DNA from: Flavipsychrobacter stenotrophus
Lineage (GTDB): Bacteria > Bacteroidota > Bacteroidia > Chitinophagales > Chitinophagaceae
Assembly: GCA_947379685.1 (NCBI GenBank)
Contig: CANCOG010000274.1
Location: forward strand, 1 to 6,779
Length of the DNA: 6,779 nt
Direction: 5' to 3'
The translations under genes and the position numbers were made by a program. Positions within the stretch are counted from its first letter, which is position 1; each line of letters starts with the position of its first letter. The notes beneath the pieces were generated by a model. The model was given only the letters and a program-made list of their open reading frames with translations, was not told where the DNA came from and did no database searches. Below are positions 1 through 5,957 of this stretch, piece after piece.

Positions 1-51
1 CTAGAATTTAAACAACCAGAAAGACATTTTAAATTTATGGTTAATAAATAA
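1..51 (+). CDS. Possible C-terminal tail of an upstream gene (5' end outside window)
   Basis: Frame 1 is open from the first base to a TAA at 49-51 and reads LEFKQPERHFKFMVNK. The other two plus-strand frames hit stops almost at once (TAG at 2-4, TAA at 9-11), and the minus strand offers no sensible start. The tail is followed by a GC-rich stretch and a T run that could end its transcript. Sixteen codons are too few to name a family, and an open stretch of this length can occur by chance in AT-rich DNA. This is an inference from reading frame and position only. Confidence 0.35.
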   Translation, partial: LEFKQPERHFKFMVNK

Positions 52-59
52 CGATTAAA

Positions 60-83
60 AGGCGGGCCTCCCTCACGTTTTTT
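60..83 (+). terminator. Weak terminator-like hairpin plus T run
   Basis: A GC-rich island in otherwise AT-rich DNA holds AGGC-GG-GCCT (60-69) and GGG-CCT-CCC (64-72) as mutually exclusive short inverted repeats, and six T residues follow at 78-83. The stem is only 3-4 bp and is not adjacent to the T run, so it falls short of a typical intrinsic terminator. It would fit as the end of the possible upstream gene that stops at 51. Confidence 0.2.
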
Positions 84-103
84 AACTTTTCACTGTCTAT
101 TAA

Positions 104-117
104 TAAGAAATTTCTTA
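104..117. repeat. Perfect 14-bp palindrome upstream of the secreted-protein gene
   Basis: TAAGAAATTTCTTA is its own reverse complement with no spacer. It lies 35 bp before the ATG at 152 and touches the best -7-like element of that leader. Such symmetry is what a dimeric regulator would bind, but an AT-rich palindrome of this length can also arise by chance. No matching site is apparent in the other intergenic regions of this window. Confidence 0.5.
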
Positions 118-123
118 AATTTA
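116..123 (+). promoter_or_regulatory. Candidate -7 element for the cargo/porP operon
   Basis: TAAATTTA matches seven of the eight positions of the Bacteroidota -7 consensus TAnnTTTG, with A in place of the final G. No convincing TTG/TTTG -33 box lies 19-21 bp upstream. If used, transcription would begin near 128-130 and give a leader of roughly 22 nt. The two promoters further right in the window match the consensus better. Confidence 0.25.
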
Positions 124-151
124 CTTTCAGATAATCAGCAATTCAAAAAAG

Positions 152-3100
152 ATGAAACCACTTTATAAACTTGTTTATTGCATTTTGATGCTTTCGGCAT
201 TCAACTCGCTGGCACAGGCACCAATTGAATTTATTGAAAATCAGGGGCAGTGGGGAACCTGGTTTAAATACAAAGCTGAAACTCGTGGTGGCGATGTTTT
301 GATTGAAAACGACGGATTCAGATTTATTATTGCTGATAGGACTAACAACGTCAGGCTTGATTCATTCCATCACGGACAACGAAAGGAAAACCCTACATTG
401 AAATTTCATGTTTATAAGCTCACTTTTGATGGGGCAAATCCTGCAGTCATCAAGGGACAAAAAAAGCAAAAAACTTACTATAACTACTTTTTAGGTAATG
501 ATCCAACAAAGTGGAAACCTGAAATTCACCCCTACCATGCCTTAGATTTTGCAAATCTCTATGATGGAATTGATATGCACCTTTCCTCGGAAAAAGGTGG
601 AGTTGTGTACGAATTCATGGTTAAGCCGGGTGCAAAAACAGATTTACTTAAATTGAAGTTTGAAGGTCAGGATGACATTAAAATAAAAAAGGGCGACCTC
701 GTTATAAGCACGTCCGTCGGCAACGTAACGGAATTAAAACCATATGCTTACCAATATATTAACGATACTAAAGTTACTGTGGACTGTGATTACAAGCTTG
801 TTGACAATATACTGACCTATGATTTTCCGAATGATTACGACCACAGTAAACTGTTAGTTATTGACCCAACGCTCGTGTTTAGCACACTTACTGGTTCGAC
901 AGCCGACAACTGGGGCTATACGGCAACCTACGATAATAATGGAAATTTCTATGCAGGTGGGCTAGTCAATACTTTACAGTATGGCGGTAGCTTTCCGGTT
1001 ACAACTGGTGCCTTTCAAACGACATTTGGAGGTGGCTACTCATATACAACCTCGAGCTTCTATGTCTTAGCTTACGCGGCGGACATATCCGTTATCAAGT
1101 ATAATCCTACTGGTTCTACCCGATTGTTTGCTACTTACTTAGGAGGAGCAGGAAATGACCATGTACATAGTATGATAGTTGATGCGAGCGGTAATTTGGT
1201 AATGGCGGGCAGAACACTTTCTCAAAACTACCCGGTTACTTCGGGGTGTTTCCAGAGTACTAACCACGGTGGTTGGGACATGGTGGTTACTTCTATGAAC
1301 AGTACCGGAACTGCTTTGAATGGGTCTACTTACGTTGGAGGAAGTGGCAATGACTGCGTTAATTATGACTCCACGGAATATTATTATGGCGACCTTAAAT
1401 ACAACTATGGAGATGATTCTCGCAGCGAAGTACAAGTTGATAATTCAGACAATATATACGTGACTGGCTGTACCATGTCGAGTAATTTCCCAACCACGTC
1501 AACAGCCACATCAACAACCTTGTCCGGTAGCCAGGACGCAGTTGTATTGAAAATGAACCCCACCTGTACTGGCCTTATCTGGAGTACCTACCTCGGTGGC
1601 AATCAGGCTGATGCAGGTTATGTACTCGCTTTTGACAGCTTACAACAATATGTCTATGTTGCAGGTGGCACAAAAAGTACAAATTTTCCAACCACGTCGG
1701 GTTGCTACCAAACTACCTATCAGGGCGGTGGAGCCGATGGTTTCGTAACCAAATTCCTAAATAGTGGTGCCTATAATATACAAAAAAGCACCTACGTGGG
1801 TACTAGTGGATTTGATCAGGTTTATGGAATACAGATATATCCCACAAACGATGTCTATGTAATGGGTCAATCTATAGGCGGTTCTTTTCCAGTAACCTCC
1901 GGGGTTTATTCAAATCCTAATTCAACCCAGTTCATTATGAAAATGGATCGGAACATTTCAACCGATCTGATTTCTACGGTGTTTGGGTCCGGAGCCTCTA
2001 CGCACTCAAATATATCTCCGGTGGCATTTCTCGTTGATACTTGTTCTAATGTTTATGTGTCTGGTTGGGGTGGTAATTTAGGACTAGCTGCTGTGCCTAG
2101 CGGGGATTGTAGCGGGATGCCTACCACAGCGGGTTGTATACAGTCATCAACCGACGGTAATGACTTTTATTTTATTGTACTGGGCCCTAATATGACCAGT
2201 TTGCGATATGCGACCTATTATGGACGGAGTTGTACTGTGACCGGGTATGGCGAACATGTTGATGGAGGAACGAGCAGGTTCGATAAACACGGAATAATTT
2301 ATCAAGCGATTTGCGCTAGTTGTGGTGGCCCCTACACGGCTGGATCCACAGCCTGTAGCGGGCCATATCCAACAACTTCCGGGGTTTGGGGGCCGACAGA
2401 CGGCAGCCCCAATTGTAACGAGGGTGCTCTAAAAATAGCCTTTACCCTTGGGCCCGTACATATTGATATATCGGCGTCACCTAATACATCAGGTTGTGCG
2501 CCCTTTACTGTGAATTTTATCAATAACACGCTTAATGGTGTAACCTTTTTATGGGACTACGGCGACGGTAGCCCATTGGATACTACTTTCCAGCCTACAC
2601 ACGTCTTCACGGCCTCAGGTACTTATACAGTAAGGCTTACCGCGGCAAACAGCAATGCTTGCTTTGTTACGAATGACACATTTAAGCTAACGATCTACGT
2701 AGACACAGGCGCTATCAAGCCTGGGTTTACCTATGTGATCAATGACAGCTGCGGGCCCTTTAATGCAACATTTGCAAATACGTCCGTTTTTGGTTCTACC
2801 GTAGGTGCGTCGTCCTATACTGTTTTCCACTGGTATTTTGGTGATGGCACAAGCTACACCGGTCTGACTCCTCCCCTGCATAATTATCCCGATAGTGGCG
2901 TGTATACGGTGACCCTTGTAATGATTGATTCTAACGCCTGCAACTCGCCTGATAGCGTCAAACAAACGATATCTATCTATGGATCAAAGGTGTCCGGGAG
3001 TTTTACAATACCCGACTCTGTTTGTAAAGGAACTCCTGTCACACCTATTACAACAGTGAAAAATGCTACTACAACGACCTGGACATTTGGAGATGGGCAC

Positions 3101-3745
3101 TCGTCAACCTCAGGCAACCCAACTAATATTTTTGACAGTGTCGGTACATTCACGGTCACTTTCATTGTCGCAAATAGCGGAACCTGTAATGGGGCCGATA
3201 CCTTTATCAGAACAATAACGGTAATGCCGACCCCTACAGCGTTATTTACCTATGCGCCAACAACTGCCGAGCCTAACATTCCGACAACGTTCACGAATCA
3301 CTCGATAAACGCAACCCGTTACACCTGGGACTTTGGTGATGCGAGTTCAAGCGGGGATGTAAACCCAATACACCAATACAACAAAACAGGCACTTACAAA
3401 GTATGTTTAACTGCATACAACAACAGCAACTGCCCGTCGGTTGCCTGCAAAAATGTAAATGCAGAAATCGTTCCTATTCTTGGTCTGCCTACAGGTTTCA
3501 GCCCGAACGGTGACGGTGAAAACGACATTTTGTATGTTAGGGGAGCTGCAATAAAGACACTTGACCTGAAAATCTATAACCGCTGGGGTCAATTGATTTT
3601 TGAAACCACCAGCCAGTCTAAAGGATGGGATGGAACATTTAATGGTGAACCTCAACCAATTGAAGCTTATGGGTATGTACTCAGCGTATCCTTTATTGAC
3701 GGTAGCACCAAATTATTAAAAGGAAACATAACATTACTGCGATGA
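152..3745 (+). CDS. T9SS-secreted SBBP-propeller/PKD protein with type B C-terminal sorting domain
   Basis: This 1197-residue protein is predicted to be exported and displayed on, or released from, the cell surface. A signal peptide has lysines at 2 and 6 and a hydrophobic core at 7-17; cleavage is likely between A21 and Q22, because P24 disfavours cutting after A23. Residues about 24-240 form an N-terminal domain opening with the ENQGQW motif (29-34) that commonly precedes SBBP repeats (I believe Pfam DUF7948). Residues 244-766 hold seven SBBP-type repeats, 771-1108 four PKD domains, and 1112-1197 the gliding-motility-associated C-terminal domain (GFSPNGDGEND, IYNRWGQLIFET, GWDGTFNGE), which is the type B T9SS export signal. 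The start is the only ATG after an in-frame TAA at 116-118 and follows an A-rich leader. Its stop overlaps the next gene, a PorP/SprF-like helper. Cysteines are frequent in the last two propeller blades and the PKD region, consistent with an extracytoplasmic location. The ligand or surface role is unknown; adhesion is a guess. No catalytic domain is visible. Confidence 0.93.
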   Translation: MKPLYKLVYCILMLSAFNSLAQAPIEFIENQGQWGTWFKYKAETRGGDVLIENDGFRFIIADRTNNVRLDSFHHGQRKENPTLKFHVYKLTFDGANPAVIKGQKKQKTYYNYFLGNDPTKWKPEIHPYHALDFANLYDGIDMHLSSEKGGVVYEFMVKPGAKTDLLKLKFEGQDDIKIKKGDLVISTSVGNVTELKPYAYQYINDTKVTVDCDYKLVDNILTYDFPNDYDHSKLLVIDPTLVFSTLTGSTADNWGYTATYDNNGNFYAGGLVNTLQYGGSFPVTTGAFQTTFGGGYSYTTSSFYVLAYAADISVIKYNPTGSTRLFATYLGGAGNDHVHSMIVDASGNLVMAGRTLSQNYPVTSGCFQSTNHGGWDMVVTSMNSTGTALNGSTYVGGSGNDCVNYDSTEYYYGDLKYNYGDDSRSEVQVDNSDNIYVTGCTMSSNFPTTSTATSTTLSGSQDAVVLKMNPTCTGLIWSTYLGGNQADAGYVLAFDSLQQYVYVAGGTKSTNFPTTSGCYQTTYQGGGADGFVTKFLNSGAYNIQKSTYVGTSGFDQVYGIQIYPTNDVYVMGQSIGGSFPVTSGVYSNPNSTQFIMKMDRNISTDLISTVFGSGASTHSNISPVAFLVDTCSNVYVSGWGGNLGLAAVPSGDCSGMPTTAGCIQSSTDGNDFYFIVLGPNMTSLRYATYYGRSCTVTGYGEHVDGGTSRFDKHGIIYQAICASCGGPYTAGSTACSGPYPTTSGVWGPTDGSPNCNEGALKIAFTLGPVHIDISASPNTSGCAPFTVNFINNTLNGVTFLWDYGDGSPLDTTFQPTHVFTASGTYTVRLTAANSNACFVTNDTFKLTIYVDTGAIKPGFTYVINDSCGPFNATFANTSVFGSTVGASSYTVFHWYFGDGTSYTGLTPPLHNYPDSGVYTVTLVMIDSNACNSPDSVKQTISIYGSKVSGSFTIPDSVCKGTPVTPITTVKNATTTTWTFGDGHSSTSGNPTNIFDSVGTFTVTFIVANSGTCNGADTFIRTITVMPTPTALFTYAPTTAEPNIPTTFTNHSINATRYTWDFGDASSSGDVNPIHQYNKTGTYKVCLTAYNNSNCPSVACKNVNAEIVPILGLPTGFSPNGDGENDILYVRGAAIKTLDLKIYNRWGQLIFETTSQSKGWDGTFNGEPQPIEAYGYVLSVSFIDGSTKLLKGNITLLR
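881..2449 (+). repeat. Seven SBBP-type repeats (predicted seven-bladed beta-propeller)
   Basis: Within the secreted protein, units begin at residues 244, 327, 392, 478, 546, 608 and 687 and end near 766. Each opens with an ST/AT-Y-x-GG-like strand, continues with a D-x-x-x-NVYV-G strand, then FPVTSG/FPTTSG, and closes with a strand such as DAVVLKMNP. Spacing is 62-86 residues. Blades 2-4 are closest to the family pattern. Blades 6 and 7 are the most diverged and carry most of the cysteines. Seven units suit a closed propeller, but the blade count is my own alignment by eye. Confidence 0.8.
2462..3475 (+). repeat. Four tandem PKD domains
   Basis: Four Ig-like PKD domains occupy residues about 771-850, 858-945, 948-1025 and 1028-1108. 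Their signature turns are WDYGDGS (W801), HWYFGDGT (W894), WTFGDGH (W977) and WDFGDAS (W1059). Each ends with a G-T/V-Y/F-x-V strand, as in SGTYTVRLTA. Domains 1-3 have a cysteine near the start (SGCAPF, DSCGPF, DSVCKG) and another near the end (NACF, NACN, GTCNG), possibly a disulfide pair per domain. The fourth breaks the turn consensus, with A in place of the second G of GDG. PKD arrays usually act as spacers or carbohydrate/protein-binding stalks on exported proteins. Confidence 0.9.
3485..3742 (+). other. Type B T9SS sorting domain (gliding-motility-associated CTD)
   Basis: The last 86 residues of the secreted protein match the CHU_C/gliding-motility C-terminal family (TIGR04131): an FSPNGDGxND opening, a central IYNRWGQLIFET strand pair, GWDGTFNGEP, and a final YGYVLSVSF...KGNITLLR strand. 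In Flavobacterium johnsoniae this class of domain drives export by the T9SS and tends to need a specific SprF-like partner. Here that partner type is the next gene. Confidence 0.92.
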
Positions 3746-4773
3746 AATCAAAATATATAGTGTGTATTGCTGTTTTGTTCTGCCTTTGTTTTTCAAACAA
3801 CGGATCTGCCCAAAGCATGCACTTTTCGCAATATTATAATGCGCCAATGTTGCTGAACCCGGCTAACACTGCTTTGTCGCGCGACAATGATTTCAGGCTA
3901 GGGGCCAATTACAGAAATCAATGGGCTGTGTTGCCTGTACCCTATACTACTTTTTCTGGTTGGGGGGACATCAAAATAGGTGCAAACCGGCAAGGCGACC
4001 ACCCTAACTGGCTGGGGCTGGGCGGTGCGTTGTTTAATGATAAAGCCGGCAATGGTAGTTTGTCGCTGTTCCAGGCACAGGGTTCGCTGGCTTACCATAT
4101 GCACCTGAGTGCTCATACCATGCTTTCCCTCGGTGGAACCGCCGCCTATGTTCAGCGTAGCGTAAACTACGACGACCTGACGTTTGATGCCCAATGGGAT
4201 GGTTTTTCTTTTAATAGCCACCTGGCAAATGGGGAGAAAGTTGGCGTTATGAAAACGAATTTTACAACAATTGCGGTAGGTGCTAACCTTGCTTTTTTCC
4301 CAAATGAAGCGACATACATTAAACTGGGTGCCAGTGCATCTAATATCAACTCACCGGTCGAGAGTTTTTATAATAAGGACAACCATGTTGGGCTAAGACC
4401 CATTGCTAATCTTGACATGATGTTCAAAACCGGAGAAGACTTTACACTCAACCCTTCGGTATACTATACTACTCAAAATGGAGCATCTGAGATTGTATTC
4501 GGTTCACTTTCGAGAACTAACGTCAGCAAGTCACACGACAACACTATATCTCAGGTGATACTTGGCGCATTTTGCCGCTTGCAAGACGCCATAATTGGTG
4601 TTGCTGGCTACCAGTACGGAGGCTTGCAATTTACCGCGAGCTATGACTTTACGATCTCTTCCCTTGCCCCCTATAATGCTGCCTACGGTGCACTCGAATT
4701 CTCTGTTGTATACGGAGGTACATTCTATAACAACAGAGGTAAAAGCAAAATGTACAATTGCCCGCGTTTTTAA
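3742..4773 (+). CDS. PorP/SprF-family T9SS outer-membrane protein
   Basis: A 343-residue member of the PorP/SprF family (TIGR03519), within the usual length. It has a signal peptide (residues 1-23, cut after GSA before Q24), then the family's mature N-terminus HFSQYYNAPMLLNPA (27-41) and the YRNQW motif (57-61). The rest alternates short amphipathic strands and glycine-rich turns, as in an outer-membrane beta-barrel, and it ends in CPRF, an ending I associate with this family. The ATG overlaps the cargo stop as ATGA (3742-3745), which indicates translational coupling and an operon with the type B cargo. In F. johnsoniae, SprF is needed for secretion of SprB, encoded next to it; by analogy this protein probably serves the adjacent cargo. 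It is not necessarily the core PorP of the machine, since genomes of this phylum usually carry many paralogues. No clear terminator follows the TAA. Confidence 0.93.
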   Translation: MKSKYIVCIAVLFCLCFSNNGSAQSMHFSQYYNAPMLLNPANTALSRDNDFRLGANYRNQWAVLPVPYTTFSGWGDIKIGANRQGDHPNWLGLGGALFNDKAGNGSLSLFQAQGSLAYHMHLSAHTMLSLGGTAAYVQRSVNYDDLTFDAQWDGFSFNSHLANGEKVGVMKTNFTTIAVGANLAFFPNEATYIKLGASASNINSPVESFYNKDNHVGLRPIANLDMMFKTGEDFTLNPSVYYTTQNGASEIVFGSLSRTNVSKSHDNTISQVILGAFCRLQDAIIGVAGYQYGGLQFTASYDFTISSLAPYNAAYGALEFSVVYGGTFYNNRGKSKMYNCPRF

Positions 4774-4862
4774 TGAGCAAGGCTTAAAAAAAAGCTATAC
4801 ATTTACCCGGCAATCCGCTGCTTATTAACAAAATTTTTTATAACGGACAAAATTAGTGGCAT

Positions 4863-4870
4863 TATTTTTG
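4863..4870 (+). promoter_or_regulatory. -7 element for the response regulator gene
   Basis: TATTTTTG is a perfect match to the Bacteroidota -7 consensus TAnnTTTG. It sits 18 bp before the ATG at 4889, which would leave a leader of roughly 10-15 nt. The -33 side is AT-rich (4831-4841) without a clear TTG. It supports transcription of this gene apart from the upstream operon and the use of 4889 rather than the GTG at 4856 as start. Confidence 0.5.
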
Positions 4871-4888
4871 TTCCACTTAAAATACTGT

Positions 4889-5584
4889 ATGGAAAAAAAT
4901 AAGATTCTCTTAGTAGAAGACGATACGAACTTCGGTCAGGTATTAAAGAACTACCTCGAACTTCACGATTTTGTTGTGGAACTTGCTCGCGATGGCATTC
5001 TTGGTCTCGCCGCTTTCCGCAGGGAAAAATATGATATCTGCCTGTTAGATGTAATGATGCCCAACATGGACGGATTTACCCTCGCAGAAGAAATAAGAAA
5101 CAATGATCCGGATGTGCCTTTATTCTTTTTGTCAGCGAAAAGCATGAAGGAAGACATTTTGTCAGGCTACAAACTGGGTGCAGATGACTATATTACCAAG
5201 CCTTTTGATAGTGACGTGCTGTTGCATAAAATAAAAGCTGTTCTTAAACGCAATCAGGAACTTCAGGAGAAGCAACATGCGATGGTTGAATTCAATATTG
5301 GATCCTACCATTTCAACAGCAAGTTGCGTACCCTTAAACACGGCACAGACACACACACACTTTCACCTAAGGAAAATGAGTTGTTGCTGATGCTATGTGA
5401 ATATAAAAATGACCTTCTCCCCCGCGAACTGGCACTCAAGCGTATTTGGGGTAGTGATACATACTTCAACGGCCGTAGTATGGATGTTTATATCGCAAAG
5501 CTCCGTAAGTACCTCAGGGAAGACAGCGGTGTGGAAATTGTAAATATTCATGGTAACGGGTTCAGGCTGGTAGCTGCTGAATAG
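4889..5584 (+). CDS. OmpR/PhoB-family response regulator, RprY-like
   Basis: A 231-residue two-component response regulator acting as a phosphorylation-controlled DNA-binding protein in the cytoplasm. The receiver domain (about 4-120) has the acidic pair D11/D12, the phospho-acceptor D54 in LLDVMMPNMDG, the switch residue S82 in FLSAKS, Y101, and K104 in the ITKPF motif, so it looks fully active. The winged-helix output domain (about 134-229) has LSPKENELL, the recognition-helix stretch RSMDVYIAKLRKYL, and the wing IVNIHGNGFRLV. The receiver sequence resembles Bacteroidota RprY regulators. The frame stays open upstream to a GTG at 4856, but the family N-terminus KILLVEDD directly follows the ATG at 4889, and a perfect -7 promoter element lies inside the GTG extension, so 4889 is preferred. 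No histidine kinase gene adjoins it in the window; its cognate kinase and targets are unknown. A strong hairpin terminator follows. Confidence 0.93.
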   Translation: MEKNKILLVEDDTNFGQVLKNYLELHDFVVELARDGILGLAAFRREKYDICLLDVMMPNMDGFTLAEEIRNNDPDVPLFFLSAKSMKEDILSGYKLGADDYITKPFDSDVLLHKIKAVLKRNQELQEKQHAMVEFNIGSYHFNSKLRTLKHGTDTHTLSPKENELLLMLCEYKNDLLPRELALKRIWGSDTYFNGRSMDVYIAKLRKYLREDSGVEIVNIHGNGFRLVAAE

Positions 5585-5600
5585 TCCGTCTCAAAATTAT

Positions 5601-5641
5601 AATTAAAAAAGGATGCAACAATTTTGCATCCTTTTTTAATT
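5601..5641. terminator. Intrinsic terminator with 18-bp perfect stem
   Basis: The arms AATTAAAAAAGGATGCAA (5601-5618) and its exact reverse complement (5624-5641) flank a 5-nt loop, CAATT. The GGATGCAA core followed by six T residues at 5632-5637 makes a classical rho-independent terminator 16 bp after the regulator's stop. The matching A run on the left means the same structure can also work on the minus strand. It separates the regulator from the 72-residue gene. Confidence 0.9.
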
Positions 5642-5685
5642 GCAACTATCAGCCGCAATATATAGACTGGCATGAGATAATTCCA

Positions 5686-5693
5686 TACTTTTG
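5686..5693 (+). promoter_or_regulatory. -7 promoter element for the 72-residue gene
   Basis: TACTTTTG, followed by CA, is a perfect match to TAnnTTTG. It lies 22 bp before the ATG at 5716, with a predicted transcription start near 5698-5700 and a short leader of about 16 nt. The -33 region has only a poor match (ACTG at 5666-5669, spacer shorter than usual). With the terminator just upstream, it makes the small gene an independent transcription unit. Confidence 0.6.
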
Positions 5694-5715
5694 CAAGCAC
5701 TTTAAAAATATCTCA

Positions 5716-5934
5716 ATGGTTAAGAGTTTTGACATTAATGAAATAGCTACTCAACTAAATGAATTGGAATGCACCGTGCACGGCAAAACAGCTACCATAA
5801 CTGTAAAGGGCAATGATCTGAATTTTGAAAACGTTTGCTGTAGCGACTTTTTTACGCAACTGAATTCAGCATATAAAAATAAGGTTGACGAACAAATAAA
5901 ACTGAGGATCAATAATTTACTAAAAAAGCACTAG
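5716..5934 (+). CDS. Small protein of unknown function with CxxH...CC pattern
   Basis: A 72-residue cytoplasmic protein: no signal peptide and no membrane segment. I do not recognise the family with certainty. Residues 1-17 look like an amphipathic helix. Then comes ECTVHGKTATITVKGNDLNF, probably two beta strands, with C19 and H22. The adjacent pair C41-C42 lies in ENVCCSDFF, and a lysine-rich C-terminal helix fills 45-72. C19, H22, C41 and C42 could together hold a metal ion or act in thiol chemistry; this is inference from spacing only. That it is a real gene is supported by a perfect promoter element 22 bp upstream, a terminator insulating it from the previous gene, normal codon use, and an ordered composition. 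It converges with the PAS protein gene, with 23 bp between the stop codons. Confidence 0.75.
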   Translation: MVKSFDINEIATQLNELECTVHGKTATITVKGNDLNFENVCCSDFFTQLNSAYKNKVDEQIKLRINNLLKKH

Positions 5935-5957
5935 GGAATTGATTGGTTAGATGCTGG

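Noticed and set aside
1139..1435. Open minus-strand frame inside the secreted-protein gene, with similar ones at 2332-2529, 2687-2965, 2977-3165 and 3407-3655
   Set aside because: They lie opposite a gene with clear domain content throughout, have no promoter or leader of their own, and their translations show no recognisable family.
1484..1700. Near-identical DNA stretches encoding NFPTTS in successive blades, considered as a recent duplication
   Set aside because: The identity is about 15-17 bases around a conserved protein motif, and flanking sequence is diverged, so this is an ordinary trace of an old repeat protein.
3898..4221. Minus-strand 107-codon frame opposite the porP-like gene
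   Set aside because: It covers the conserved N-terminal part of a well-supported PorP/SprF gene and has no independent features.
4774..4803. GGCTT-AAAAAA-AAGCT after the porP-like gene as a terminator
   Set aside because: The stem is only 4-5 bp, with no GC-rich core and no T run after it, so it is unlikely to terminate on its own.
4595..4828. Plus-strand 77-codon frame overlapping the end of the porP-like gene
   Set aside because: It is out of frame with the PorP/SprF barrel, which is well supported to its CPRF end, and its translation looks like frame-shifted barrel sequence.
5349..5360. (AC)6 dinucleotide run inside the response regulator, a possible slippage or phase-variation site
   Set aside because: Six units is short for efficient slippage, the run encodes an acceptable T-H-T stretch at the edge of the output domain, and no promoter role is plausible.
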